This document shows positions 16,413-25,307 of a stretch of 40,267 nucleotides of DNA, in pieces (the first letter of the stretch is position 1; the number at the start of each line of letters is the position of its first letter). The translations under genes were made by a program, and so were the position numbers. This DNA is from Bacillota bacterium (GTDB lineage: Bacteria; Bacillota; Clostridia; Acetivibrionales; DSM-1351). Below the pieces are notes generated by a model. That model worked only from the letters and a program-made list of their open reading frames with translations. It made no database searches and was not told the origin of the DNA. The stretch lies in assembly GCA_023441625.1 (NCBI GenBank), contig JAEZOA010000174.1, positions 1 to 40,267 on the forward strand, written 5' to 3'.

Positions 16413-17438
16413 ATGATAATTGGGAAGAAAATACGTGTACTGGTTGTAGATGATAGCCTGTTATTCCGTGAAATATTGTCCAAGGGAATTTCTTCTGATC
16501 CCACTATTGAGGTTGTAGCGAAGGCTATTGATCCATTTGATGCAAGAGATAAAATTCTTAAATATCAACCTGATGTAATGACCTGTGATATTGAAATGCC
16601 AAAAATGAATGGTATTGAGTTTATAAGAAGGCTTCTTCCACAATATTCTATACCCGTAATAGTAGTCAGCAGTGTAAGTGATGCCGTTTTTGATGCTATG
16701 GATGCCGGTGCTGTAGATTTTGTTGCCAAGCCAAATGTCCAAGCGGTAAGTAGTATTGAAGAGTTTTTACAGGACTTAATAGTAAAAATTAAGATAGCTT
16801 CAACTGCCAAAGTTGGTAAACTAAAAAGAATAAATGAAACAGATACATTTTTAAACCAAAAGGCTAAAGCTGGTAAAATCATAGCAATTGGTGCCTCTAC
16901 AGGAGGAACAGAAGCATTGTATAATATTCTAAAGTCTCTTCCAACTACAACACCTGGTATAGTAATAGTTCAGCATATACCACCTGTTTTCTCTCGTATG
17001 TTTGCAGAAAGACTAAATAAACAAACACAATTACAGGTTAAAGAAGCACAGACAGGAGATTATGTTGAACAAGGAAAGGTACTGATAGCGCCTGGGGATC
17101 AGCATATGAAAATTATAAAGCTTGGTAATAAATATAAGGTTGAGTGCTATGGCTCTGAAAAAGTTAATGGACATTGCCCGAGTGTTGACGTACTCTTTGA
17201 GTCAGTTGCAAATATGGTTGGGAGCGATGCTATTGGAGTGATATTAACAGGAATGGGTTATGATGGAGCAAAAGGTTTGCTTTCCATGAGAAGGAAGGGG
17301 GCAAGAACCATAGGACAGGACGAAAAATCCTGTGTGGTATATGGCATGCCAAAAGTAGCCTACAATATTGGTGCTGTTGAGAAGCAGGTATCAGTTGAAA
17401 AAATACCTCAAGCGATTTTCTCAATGCTAGAAGCATAG
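16413..17438 (+). CDS. cheB: Chemotaxis response regulator protein-glutamate methylesterase CheB
   Basis: Demethylates or deamidates chemoreceptors in response to phosphorylation. The 341 residues comprise a receiver domain (Asp13/Asp14, phospho-acceptor Asp59 in TCDIEMPKMNG, Lys107 in VAKP), a linker, and the methylesterase domain with catalytic Ser162 (GASTGGTEAL), His188 (VQHIPPVF) and Asp284 (GMGYDGA). Length and residues are complete, so it should be active. A GAGGTGAG site precedes the ATG. It is co-transcribed with cheR; the pair is separate from any other chemotaxis gene here. Confidence 0.95.
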   Translation: MIIGKKIRVLVVDDSLLFREILSKGISSDPTIEVVAKAIDPFDARDKILKYQPDVMTCDIEMPKMNGIEFIRRLLPQYSIPVIVVSSVSDAVFDAMDAGAVDFVAKPNVQAVSSIEEFLQDLIVKIKIASTAKVGKLKRINETDTFLNQKAKAGKIIAIGASTGGTEALYNILKSLPTTTPGIVIVQHIPPVFSRMFAERLNKQTQLQVKEAQTGDYVEQGKVLIAPGDQHMKIIKLGNKYKVECYGSEKVNGHCPSVDVLFESVANMVGSDAIGVILTGMGYDGAKGLLSMRRKGARTIGQDEKSCVVYGMPKVAYNIGAVEKQVSVEKIPQAIFSMLEA

Positions 17439-17490
17439 AAATATTTATTTGTGAATTTAAGATACATTTAGATAAAAGACCGCTGTAGAA

Positions 17491-17532
17491 CAATAGTACA
17501 ACGCGCATATTTTCATGCGCATTGTACTATTG
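17491..17532. terminator. Strong hairpin between convergent cheB and yyaL
   Basis: CAATAGTACAACGCGCAT (17491-17508) pairs with ATGCGCATTGTACTATTG (17515-17532), an 18-bp stem with one mismatch and a 6-nt loop. There is no T tract on either side, so it may be a non-canonical terminator or a transcript-end stabiliser. Confidence 0.5.
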
Positions 17533-17545
17533 CCTATTAGCAGAG

Positions 17546-19603
17546 TTAACTCTTATTAGATAATACATCTGCAAGGCTTGAAGTATCGGTAATAGGCGGC
17601 ATGCATAAAAAGTCCTGACAAACATAGGCCACTGCTTTTTCATTTGATGCACTGTATTCGGAGGCATATGGTACAATTTTAGTTAGCTCTTGCGTAATAT
17701 TTGAAATAGAAACAGTAAAAGGATGATATATACTATTGTAGGTTTTAATCATATCATCACAGTCTGAGCCAGTAATGACAACCTCCGAGGAAATATCTGT
17801 TGATGAGTATAGATAGCCACAAAGCATATAGGTATGTCCTGTTGGAACTGCTTCTAGCTCTGAACTAAAATAATTTATTATTTTTACGGCTTCCTTTTCG
17901 AATTCAGATTGTCCAGTAATTCTAGCAAGTCGGAGTAAATTCATTACTGCTACAGAGTTACCAGAGGGGATAGCACCGTCATAACATTCTCTAGGACGGG
18001 TAATGAGTTCCTCCGAGTCATGACCATAGAGAAATAAACCATCTGTATTATCTCCAAAGAGATCTAGCATTTCCTCATTTAATTTCAAAGCTTCTTTCAA
18101 ATAATGTGGCTCATATGTTGCTTCGTATAGCTCCAGCAAGCCCCATATAAGAAAGGCATAATCCTCTAAATACGCTGGCAATGCGGCATCACCGTCTCTA
18201 TATCGAGCAAGTAATCTCCCATCGTACCTGACTAGCTTTTGAAGTATAAAGTCAGCACAGTGTTTAGCAGAGGTTATATATTTTTCTTCACCTAGGGTTT
18301 TTCCGCAGTATGCCATAGCGGCTATCATAAGTCCATTCCAGGCTGTGAGAATCTTGTCATCCTTGTAAGGATGAATCCTATTTTCTCTGTAGGTGAAAAG
18401 CTTTTTGCGACAGGCTTCTGCAAAAGCTTTACTCTCCTCTGGCAAAGTCCCTGTGTCAATAAGATTGGGGATGTTCATTCCTTCAAAATTACCAGCTGGA
18501 GTAATGTCAAAGAGATTACAGAATAGTTCTCCGTCATTATCCCCAAGAATACTTTTTATTTCATCAACCGACCATACATAAAACTTACCTTCCACGCCTT
18601 CCGAGTCGGCATCTTCAGCTGAGTAAAAGCCACCTTCAGGTGACGTCATGTCTCTTAAAACATAGTCAAGAATTTGGTGAGCTGTCTCTGAGTAGTTACT
18701 ATTGCCTGTAGCGAGAAAGGCCTCAGCGTACGTAAGAGCCAACAACGCATTGTCATAAAGCATCTTCTCAAAGTGCGGAACAAGCCACCTTTTATCAGTA
18801 GAATATCTACTAAAGCCAAAACCAATATGATCATATATTCCACCATTTCTCATAGAAGTTAAGGTCTTTTCTACAATTTCAAGAGCATAGGGCTCTTCTT
18901 GAGAATACCAGTAGCGAAGTAAAAACAACAAATTATGAGGAGTGGGAAACTTAGGCGCAGTGTTAAAGCCACCATAATTACTATCAAAGCTATATTTTAG
19001 CTGAGAAAAAGCATCATGAATTATATCTGAGGTGATATAACCACCTTCTAAACGTCTATGGCTTTTTTCATAGGCCAATATCTTTTCTGCTGAATCCAAC
19101 AGCGTTTTACGGTTATTCTGCCAAGCATCACTTACTGCACCAAGAAGGCTCATTAACCCCATCATACCCATACTATCCTGTTTAGGAAAGTAAGTGCCTG
19201 CATAGAAGGGGTGCTTCTCTGGAGTGAGAAATACTGTTAATGGCCATCCTCCCCGACCCGTAAGGGATTGGCAAACAGACATATAAATGCTGTCTATATC
19301 AGGCCGCTCTTCACGGTCAACCTTTATACATATAAAATTCTTGTTCAGTAACTTCGCAACATCTTCATCCTCAAAGGATTCGTGCTCCATTACATGGCAC
19401 CAATGACAAGTTGACAGTATACACCACTAAGAATAGCCTATGGACAAGAATACAGGCTTGCTTTCCCTTGATGCCTTTTGGAAGGCTTCATCACTCCATG
19501 GAAACCAGTCTACTGGATTATAAGCATGTTGTAATAAATAAGGAGATTTTTGGTTTATTAGACGATTTGCCTTTTTATATTTGTTATCAATAAATTCTTT
19601 CAT
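17546..19603 (-). pseudogene. yyaL: yyaL-type thioredoxin-domain (DUF255/N-acylglucosamine epimerase-fold) gene broken by a stop-bearing insertion
   Basis: The full gene would encode about 679 residues, the usual YyaL/SPATA20 length. It has an N-terminal thioredoxin-like domain (NQKSPYLLQHAYNPVDWFPW...) and a six-hairpin glycosidase-like C-terminal domain. After codon 58 (FLSIGYS) an 18-bp stretch (19412-19429) starting with TAG interrupts the frame just before the conserved TCHWCHVMEHESFED. Both flanks are otherwise in frame. Translation could restart at ATG 19390 (614 residues), but that has no ribosome binding site and lacks the CHWCH motif. A start site GAGAGGAA precedes ATG 19603. It is probably inactive or recently broken. 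Confidence 0.85.
19412..19429 (-). other. 18-bp insertion with in-frame TAG inside yyaL
   Basis: On the coding strand the insertion reads TAGTGGTGTATACTGTCA and separates GGCTATTCT (GYS) from ACTTGTCATTGG (TCHW). Removing it restores a perfect family sequence. It has the look of a small excision footprint. A second, degenerate yyaL copy at 24832-25037 is interrupted at the same codon by a stretch that also begins TAGTG. Confidence 0.8.
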
Positions 19604-19789
19604 TGTAGATTCCTCTCAATATATATATTTTATAATATTATACCCATATTAAACAGCTAATATTTCAAATAAGCCATTATTTTTATCCATTAGTATATGA
19701 CACCATCACCCTAATGTAGGATGGATTTTAGACCCTATTTTCTATTGTTTTAATAGAGATTAAGAATTAAGTAAAAGGTGGGTATAGAG

Positions 19790-19870
19790 ATGCATTATCT
19801 TTCTATAAAGACTTACTGTAGGGTATTTTATTTAATCGTACATGGCTTTTTGAGGGTGCATATATATTAA
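19790..19870 (+). CDS. Possible 26-residue peptide in the yyaL-upstream gap
   Basis: In the 376 bp without an established gene (19604-19979), the only coding signal is a 26-codon ORF. It begins ATG CAT TAT at 19790, and AAAGGTGGG lies about 7 bp upstream. The peptide (MHYLSIKTYCRVF...) is basic and hydrophobic and could be a small membrane peptide, a leader or chance. The rest of the gap is AT-rich with no structure I can name. Confidence 0.25.
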   Translation: MHYLSIKTYCRVFYLIVHGFLRVHIY

Positions 19871-19979
19871 AACAATCATGTATATTATGTTGTTGTTAAA
19901 TACATTATTAGTAAATTTTAGATATTGTTGAAGGATTACACATTATTTTGGCGAATATAAAGACTAGAGGGGTGATAGT

Positions 19980-20222
19980 GTGAGCATTTGTAAAAAATAT
20001 CAAATGGAAATAGAGTTTATTTTGAGAGATTTAAAAGAAATTGAACGTGGTGATATATATGAAATATATAAAACGCCTGGAGTAACAAGTGCAAAAACGT
20101 ATGCTAAAAATATTAAGAAGAACTTTATTGATTTGATTGATAAGATAGAAAATCAAAAGGAGAGTACTGGAGAGATAGTAAGTAAGGCGTTTCACTCAAA
20201 AGATAATAAAGGTGATACTTGA
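19980..20222 (+). CDS. Hypothetical protein, 80 residues
   Basis: A GTG start is preceded by GAGGGGTGAT. The protein is small, charged and probably helical, with no Cys motif apart from Cys4 and no membrane segment. I do not recognise the family. It lies 238 bp before the AIPR gene on the same strand, so it may belong to the same defence module, but the gap argues against tight coupling. Confidence 0.55.
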   Translation: MSICKKYQMEIEFILRDLKEIERGDIYEIYKTPGVTSAKTYAKNIKKNFIDLIDKIENQKESTGEIVSKAFHSKDNKGDT

Positions 20223-20460
20223 ATTTAAATGATAATAATTATCAATTATCACATCTAATCACATATCAATGTTATTGAACGACCGAATATTTAATATTTA
20301 GTACCAATGGAAAGTATTAGTATAACTGCATTATAGAAGGTTATAAAATGGCTTTATTTTGGTATATACCCTATAAGCACTTGATATTAAGGACATTACC
20401 GATATTATTACGATATTAATTTTTTAATTTACAAGTAATTAAATTGTTGGAGGAGATATT

Positions 20461-22245
20461 ATGGTTAAAAAAAATGATGCTAAAAGCCAAAGTGTTTTAC
20501 GTGCTAAAATAGATAAACTTGATACACTAATAGATAGCTATATAAATAAAAATATTGTTTCAGGTAATACGGTTGAAATCGGAAATTTATTTACAAAATG
20601 GTGCTTATACTACTTATTTGAAAGAAGTGAAGACGAACAAGAAGAAGATATAAAATATAATGGAGCAAATGATAATAGTATTGATGCCCTTTTTGAGCAA
20701 GGGGATAAGCTATTTATAGTACAAGCAAAATATAACAATTCTCATAAGTGGGAGGCTATACCTAAATTTGTTGCTGATATTAAAAGGCTTGCAAATAACA
20801 TTGTAGTTGGTGATAGACAAGAAATTAAAGAAGCATCAGCACTTATTCAAAATTATATTAATGAAAAGAAAGAGATAAGTCTTTACTATATTACAAATAA
20901 TAATATAGATGTTACTTTTGAACGACCAAAAGTTAAAAACTTATCGGAAGAATTGGAAGGAAACTATTATAATTTTTCACTAAATGTTTTTGGTTTGGAT
21001 GAAATAAATGAATATATTGAGGATAAATTAAATGATATTCCGAAAAAATATGATGGTGCAAAACTATGTCTAGGAATATGTTCTGATGCAATTGAAGCGG
21101 ATGATACACTTATTGCACAAGTATCACTAAAAGATTTTTTTGACTTCGTAAGTAAGGGGGATGAGTTCCTTTATTATTCAAATATAAGAAATTATTTAAA
21201 AAGAACTGATGTAAATAAAGGAATTGAAAATACATTACGCAATGAATCTAATAATTTTTGGTATTATAATAATGGAGTAACTATTGTTTGTGATGAATGG
21301 AGACGTATTAATAGAGTTGTAAGTATAACGACTCCTCAAATAGTAAATGGGTGTCAGACTGCTAATTCGATTAAATTATTCTTTAAAGGGATTCCTAATT
21401 TGGAATATGACAAGCATTTTGGAAAATTATTAGTTAAAATAATAATGGATAGAGGAAGAGGTAAGCGTAATTTAATTACTCAATATACTAATAGTCAGAA
21501 TTCTGTTAAAGGTAAAGATTTTTATTCATTAAATGGATTCCAAAGAGAGAAAAAATCAATGCTTGAGGAAGTAGGCTATTTTTATGAAATACAATCAGGC
21601 TCAGCCTTAGCTGAAAAAAGTAAATTTAAAGGAGAGGAAAAGTATAAATACCTCTTGCCCGATAAATTTGATAATGTGATATCTGCTAAAGATTTAGTTC
21701 AATCCTATGTTTCTGGAATTAAACAACATCCAGGAATAGCATATGGAAAAGCAGGGGAATTAACACCTGTAGGAGATAAGTGGAATTTAGTTACAGAAGA
21801 TGCTCCCTTTAGCATTGAGTACTTTTTATATTCATACTTAGTATTTAAGTATGCAAAAACAAATCTAGATTACAATTCAAAGTCGAAAGATTTTAAGCGT
21901 TCTGCAAGTTTATTTTTCGTTTATACATATTTTAAAATGTTAACGAGAATTCTTGTTAAAGCAGAACAATTAGACCCATATAATGTAACACCGCTAAATA
22001 TTTCATTATCACAAATGAAAAAAGTTTTTCTTGAAGAAACTTATAATAAGGAGTTACTTAATACAGTAAATAGAATTTTAAGGGATTTCTTCAAAAAAGA
22101 CTCTACTATATTAAGGCTTATAAGTGACAACTTAATTAAATTTTTGAAAATTGATGTTGAAAATGTTGAAACTAATGAAATATTGCTAAAATACATTGAT
22201 ATGGAAATAGAGGATAATGAAAATTTTATATCATTTTTTAGGTAG
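20461..22245 (+). CDS. AIPR family (abortive infection phage resistance) protein
   Basis: A 594-residue protein matching the AIPR family (Pfam AIPR), linked to abortive phage infection. A nuclease-like core is visible early: SIDALFEQGDKLFIVQAKYN gives the Asp75...Gln88-x-Lys90 pattern of PD-(D/E)xK enzymes. The middle carries family hallmarks FWYYNNGVTIVCDEW and IVNGCQTANSI, then ITQYTNSQNSV. The inferred role is to cleave nucleic acid or shut down the cell on infection. Strong TTGGAGGAG lies just before the ATG. The gene is notably AT-rich (many AAT/ATT/AAA codons) compared with the 5-17 kb region, consistent with acquisition by transfer. Confidence 0.85.
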   Translation: MVKKNDAKSQSVLRAKIDKLDTLIDSYINKNIVSGNTVEIGNLFTKWCLYYLFERSEDEQEEDIKYNGANDNSIDALFEQGDKLFIVQAKYNNSHKWEAIPKFVADIKRLANNIVVGDRQEIKEASALIQNYINEKKEISLYYITNNNIDVTFERPKVKNLSEELEGNYYNFSLNVFGLDEINEYIEDKLNDIPKKYDGAKLCLGICSDAIEADDTLIAQVSLKDFFDFVSKGDEFLYYSNIRNYLKRTDVNKGIENTLRNESNNFWYYNNGVTIVCDEWRRINRVVSITTPQIVNGCQTANSIKLFFKGIPNLEYDKHFGKLLVKIIMDRGRGKRNLITQYTNSQNSVKGKDFYSLNGFQREKKSMLEEVGYFYEIQSGSALAEKSKFKGEEKYKYLLPDKFDNVISAKDLVQSYVSGIKQHPGIAYGKAGELTPVGDKWNLVTEDAPFSIEYFLYSYLVFKYAKTNLDYNSKSKDFKRSASLFFVYTYFKMLTRILVKAEQLDPYNVTPLNISLSQMKKVFLEETYNKELLNTVNRILRDFFKKDSTILRLISDNLIKFLKIDVENVETNEILLKYIDMEIEDNENFISFFR

Positions 22246-22609
22246 TATTTTGTAAAATAAAACAATCCTTTTCGTTTACAAGTATTAATCCATTTTTCGT
22301 AATAGAGTATCTAGAATTAAATGTCTATAAATCATATGGTTAATAAGACAGTTCTTATCATATCAATTATTAGATTGCTACTACTATATACTAACATTTT
22401 ATTCCACATATAACCATATATTACGAAATTAGTCTAAATTATCATAAATGTTTTAAATTTCAACTGCCCAATTAAAGGAATTAAAATGTATAATGTTGAA
22501 TATGGTAAAATGTAGGAATATGCTTATAGTGATAAAATAATTATACGGCTTTGGTCGCAACGGTAAAGGATTTTATCCATAAACTAAAGTATTGTAAGGA
22601 GGAATTGCA
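22246..22609. other. AT-rich intergenic gap after the AIPR gene
   Basis: No gene, RNA or clear hairpin terminator is recognised in these 364 bp. Base composition is very AT-rich. The last 15 bp carry the AAGGAGGAA ribosome binding site of the next small ORF. Confidence 0.5.
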
Positions 22610-22849
22610 ATGCCAAATACTGGGGAAATATGCTTCCTAAAATTTAGAGCCCATTGCATTCGAGATGGTTATTCTACACATAATATGAATGTGCTACAAA
22701 TTTATTCTGAAGCTGGGCATTGGTTACTATTTCCAAATGGTTGTGATATTCTAAGTGGAGATTAGTCTTGCAGTATATGTACGAGAAGATTTATGTCTAT
22801 GCTTTCTGAAAATCCCGATTTGGATACACGTGAACCAATTTACCTCTAA
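22610..22849 (+). pseudogene. Small Cys-containing ORF interrupted by an in-frame TAG
   Basis: A very good ribosome binding site (AAGGAGGAA) precedes ATG 22610. The frame runs 51 codons (MPNTGEICFLKFRAHCIRDG...) to TAG 22763, then stays open for another 27 codons (SCSICTRRFMSMLSENPDLD...) to TAA 22847. The CSIC pair after the stop suggests a small metal-binding protein whose gene was broken by a nonsense change. Alternatively the 51-residue product is complete. I do not recognise a family. Confidence 0.35.
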
Positions 22850-22926
22850 ACTCCTAATGTGAAGTTTAGACTAATTTTGATACTTCGTGTGCAATGAAGA
22901 ATATACTCAAGGGGAGTGAAATACTT

Positions 22927-23511
22927 ATGTTAAAAAACAAGGGAAAATGGCTATTGATTTGCTTAGTTATGATGTTTTCTGTTAGCATTGCAGGGTGTAC
23001 ACAATCGAAATCTAATCAAAAAAAGGTTAACGTGAGCGAAACGCAAATTATTAAACCGATATTTGATGCACCAAGTTATAGCAGAATAAGCAAATCGGAC
23101 TTGTTCTCAAGGTTAGGTAAGACAAGTGATGTTGAAAAATGGAACAATAAAACTGCAAAAGAGACATTCCCAATGACTATATACTCATATGACGACAAAG
23201 ACAGTACCCACTATGAGTTTATTGTTGCCAATGATACCGATACGGTTGTAAGAGTTACGATGTATTCGGCTAAAAATTGGGCGGGTAAAGGAACAGATAT
23301 TAAATACACAAAGAAGTCAATGAATGAAATGCTTGCACTATTAAATATAACGCCAAAAGATTCAGCTAAAGTTACTGCTGATACGGGTGTAGCTTATAGA
23401 ATAAGCCCTGTTTCTGATAAGGTTGGGGATGTATGGTTTCTTGAGCTAAATAAAGATGATTCAACTTTTGGGATGGTGAAGATTACATATGATTTGAATT
23501 ATTTTGACTAA
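22927..23511 (+). CDS. Predicted lipoprotein of unknown function
   Basis: A 194-residue secreted lipoprotein. It has a charged N-terminus (MLKNKGKW), a hydrophobic stretch and the lipobox SIAGC (Cys at about residue 24), followed by a polar linker. The mature part is probably a single alpha-beta domain and is not recognised. ATG 22927 is chosen because AAGGGGAGTG lies 8 bp before it; the longer frame from 22894 would place charged residues before the signal. A terminator hairpin follows. It lies between two yyaL 5' ends, so it is part of the accessory block. Confidence 0.7.
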   Translation: MLKNKGKWLLICLVMMFSVSIAGCTQSKSNQKKVNVSETQIIKPIFDAPSYSRISKSDLFSRLGKTSDVEKWNNKTAKETFPMTIYSYDDKDSTHYEFIVANDTDTVVRVTMYSAKNWAGKGTDIKYTKKSMNEMLALLNITPKDSAKVTADTGVAYRISPVSDKVGDVWFLELNKDDSTFGMVKITYDLNYFD

Positions 23512-23530
23512 TAAAAGACAAGATATTAAT

Positions 23531-23567
23531 GGGGTGGTAGAATCTGGGAGATTGTACCCCTTTGTTT
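23531..23567 (+). terminator. Terminator of the lipoprotein gene
   Basis: GGTA-G-AATCT and AGATT-G-TACC form a stem with one G-G mismatch and a GGG loop, extended by GGGG/CCCC, followed by TTTGTTT. Confidence 0.65.
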
Positions 23568-23762
23568 ATATACAGTATTGTTAAGGCAAAATTGAACTAA
23601 TAGAAAACAAAAAGGAGAAGGTTATAAGCCATCTCCGCATTTTGCCTAATACTATTAATATTTATAATCAACTCATATTCATTGACTTGCATTGTATTAT
23701 TTTCAATACACTTATTTATTTCCGTAATTATAGCCTTTGTTGATAATTCCTTATTGAATTGG

Positions 23763-23909
23763 TCAATAGAAGATCGGCCTGTCTTCACCAATCGCCCGCC
23801 CAAAGGCTTCAGGCCCCCATGGGTACCAGTCTACTGGATTATGGGCGTGTTGGAGAAGATAGGGGGACTTTTCATGGATTAGTCTATTGGCTTGTTTATT
23901 AGTTGACAT
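23763..23909 (-). pseudogene. yyaL 5'-end fragment (second copy)
   Basis: Forty-eight residues of a YyaL N-terminus (MSTNKQANRLIHEKSPYLLQ, then HAHNPVDWYPWGPEAF and GEDRPIF) with a good ribosome binding site (AAGGAAGTGAT) before ATG 23909. Recognisable homology ends after PIF; weak nucleotide similarity to the third copy (TCTATTG..., ATTC) may continue to the codon where the other copies break. A TGA follows directly. It has the same orientation as the large yyaL gene 4.2 kb away but a clearly different sequence, so it is not a simple tandem duplicate. No C-terminal part is present. Confidence 0.8.
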
Positions 23910-24065
23910 GTGGGCATCACTTCCTTTCATAATTTTATAGTTTATTGGTTTTCATAAACATAGCATCTGCATTTTCAAGGACAAATTGCCTTAAAATCAG
24001 TTTTTTTTATTCCATAAAGCATAATATCTATAATAATTTCAGTATAAAATAGTATTTATCCATGG

Positions 24066-24087
24066 TATAATTTATTTGTAAATAAAT
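24066..24087 (+). promoter_or_regulatory. -10 element and operator-like palindrome of the antitoxin-toxin operon
   Basis: TATAAT at 24066-24071 merges into ATTTATTT-GT-AAATAAAT (24070-24087), a perfect 8-bp inverted repeat. A site directly on the -10 fits antitoxin autorepression, which is typical of type II systems. Regulation is inferred. Confidence 0.5.
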
Positions 24088-24106
24088 GAGAACGAGGTGC
24101 GACTTT

Positions 24107-24280
24107 ATGACTCTTGCAGAAAAGCTTATTGTGGAATTTGAACAGTTGACAGAAGATAAGAAAAAGGAAGTTATAAATTTTGTTGAATTTATAAAAATTA
24201 AAGAACAAAGAGAAATTGAGAATCTTATGGATGCAGTAATTACTGAAAATAACGAATCTCTCAAGGAGTTAGCAAAATAA
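24107..24280 (+). CDS. Antitoxin-like protein (DUF2281-type) of a Doc toxin-antitoxin pair
   Basis: A 57-residue acidic helical protein: MTLAEKLIVEFEQLTEDKKK, then EVINFVEFIKIKEQ. This is the pattern of DUF2281-like antitoxins paired with various toxins. ATG 24107 follows GAGGTG by 8 bp and is preferred to the longer frame from 24086. The stop codon shares one base with the toxin start (TAATG), so the genes are translationally coupled. Its C-terminus would neutralise Doc (family knowledge). Confidence 0.7.
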   Translation: MTLAEKLIVEFEQLTEDKKKEVINFVEFIKIKEQREIENLMDAVITENNESLKELAK

Positions 24281-24660
24281 TGAGATTTCTAAGTACTGAC
24301 AATATAATTATTTTTCATGAGAAAATTATTAAGGAAACTGGTGGAAGTTTTGGCATAAGAGACAGAGGTCTTATTGAGAGCGCTTTAGGTAGAGCTTTTA
24401 TGACTTATGATAGCAAAGACTTATATCCTAGTAATATTGAAAAAATTTCTGTTATATCACATAGCCTTATTTGTAATCATGGATTTATTGATGGTAATAA
24501 AAGGATTGGTGTAGCAGTTTTGGTGCTTATGCTCAAATTAAATAATATAGATGTAAGATATACTCAAAACGAGTTAATTGATTTAGGTCTTAAAACAGCA
24601 GAAGGATTTTTAAAAGAAAAAGATATTTCAAACTGGATTAAGAAACATGTTAATGATTAA
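24280..24660 (+). CDS. Doc/Fic-family death-on-curing toxin
   Basis: A 126-residue Fic-fold protein with the Doc core NHGFIDGNKRIG (catalytic His67, Asn73, Arg75) and the upstream flap region GIRDRGLIESALGRAF. Doc toxins phosphorylate elongation factor Tu and stop translation. All key residues are present, so the toxin is likely active. It is coupled to the antitoxin gene by a 1-bp overlap. The pair sits between the second and third yyaL 5' ends, as a second small defence-like cassette. Confidence 0.88.
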   Translation: MRFLSTDNIIIFHEKIIKETGGSFGIRDRGLIESALGRAFMTYDSKDLYPSNIEKISVISHSLICNHGFIDGNKRIGVAVLVLMLKLNNIDVRYTQNELIDLGLKTAEGFLKEKDISNWIKKHVND

Positions 24661-24831
24661 AACGGCTCCCTAAAGGACATTTATTTTAGAGTTGTCTATC
24701 TTTCAATATCTGAAAATTTCTCATACAAATCTTTGATTAAGTTAAAAATATATAAATGGTGTATTTAGTAAACGTGCATACAATAATTTTTATCGGTGGA
24801 TACTTCTTTAGCATTGCTGTGGCTATCGTAG

Positions 24832-25037
24832 ATGCCACCAGTGACAAGAAGTACCATTATTTACGAATCAACCCAACACTAGGAATACCCAATAGAAAGG
24901 AAGATAGGTTTGTCTTCAGCCGTAGCTTTTTCTAACGCTTCTATTCCCCAAGGGTACCAATCTACTGGGTTTCCTGCATGCTGCAACAGGTATGGACTCT
25001 TCTCATTAGCCAATATAATTTTCATGGGTTTGGTCAA
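24832..25037 (-). pseudogene. yyaL 5'-end fragment (third copy), interrupted at the same codon
   Basis: The frame from TTG 25037 or ATG 25025 gives ILANEKSPYLLQHAGNPVDW, then YPWGIEALEKATAEDKPIFL, a YyaL N-terminus. A 4-bp loss in CTATCTATT shifts the frame. After the GYS codons (GGGTATTCC, ending 24882), a stretch of about 32 bp starting TAGTG intervenes. Then TGTCACTGGTGGCAT (24846-24832) resumes the TCHWCH coding sequence with one mismatch. Homology fades within about 12 codons. The family Cys-His-Trp-Cys motif reads CHWW. Confidence 0.7.
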
Positions 25038-25159
25038 TTTTATCACATCCCTTCTAAAGGTTATTTTTAACTTTAAAATGTCTATTTACCAAGTCTTCAA
25101 TAGTCTTTTATGGATGTGAAATTATTATTCAGCGGTTGTAGGGAATTAGTCCCAAATTT

Positions 25160-25199
25160 ACTAAACAGAAACCACTTTTTTAAGCGGTTCCTGTTTAGT
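25160..25199. terminator. Hairpin before the serine hydrolase gene
   Basis: ACTAAACAG...AACC.CTT pairs with AAG.GGTT.CTGTTTAGT around TTTT, a stem of about 17 bp with three mismatches. No long T tract follows on the plus strand. It could terminate transcription entering from either side. Confidence 0.4.
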
Positions 25200-25307
25200 G
25201 TTTGAAAATGTTGTTTATTTGATCATATAACTCCTTTCCTTGACTTGTTAATACCCATAATATAACATATTAATAATAATTATTTATAATATTTAGTGAA
25301 GGATTAT

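Noticed and set aside
19427..22765. UAG recoding (pyrrolysine or readthrough) to explain in-frame TAG codons in yyaL and the 22610 ORF
   Set aside because: Many intact genes here end in TAG, and the yyaL TAG lies in an insertion foreign to the family.
23597..23803. 68-residue minus-strand ORF
   Set aside because: It runs out of frame through the yyaL fragment and has no ribosome binding site at its start.
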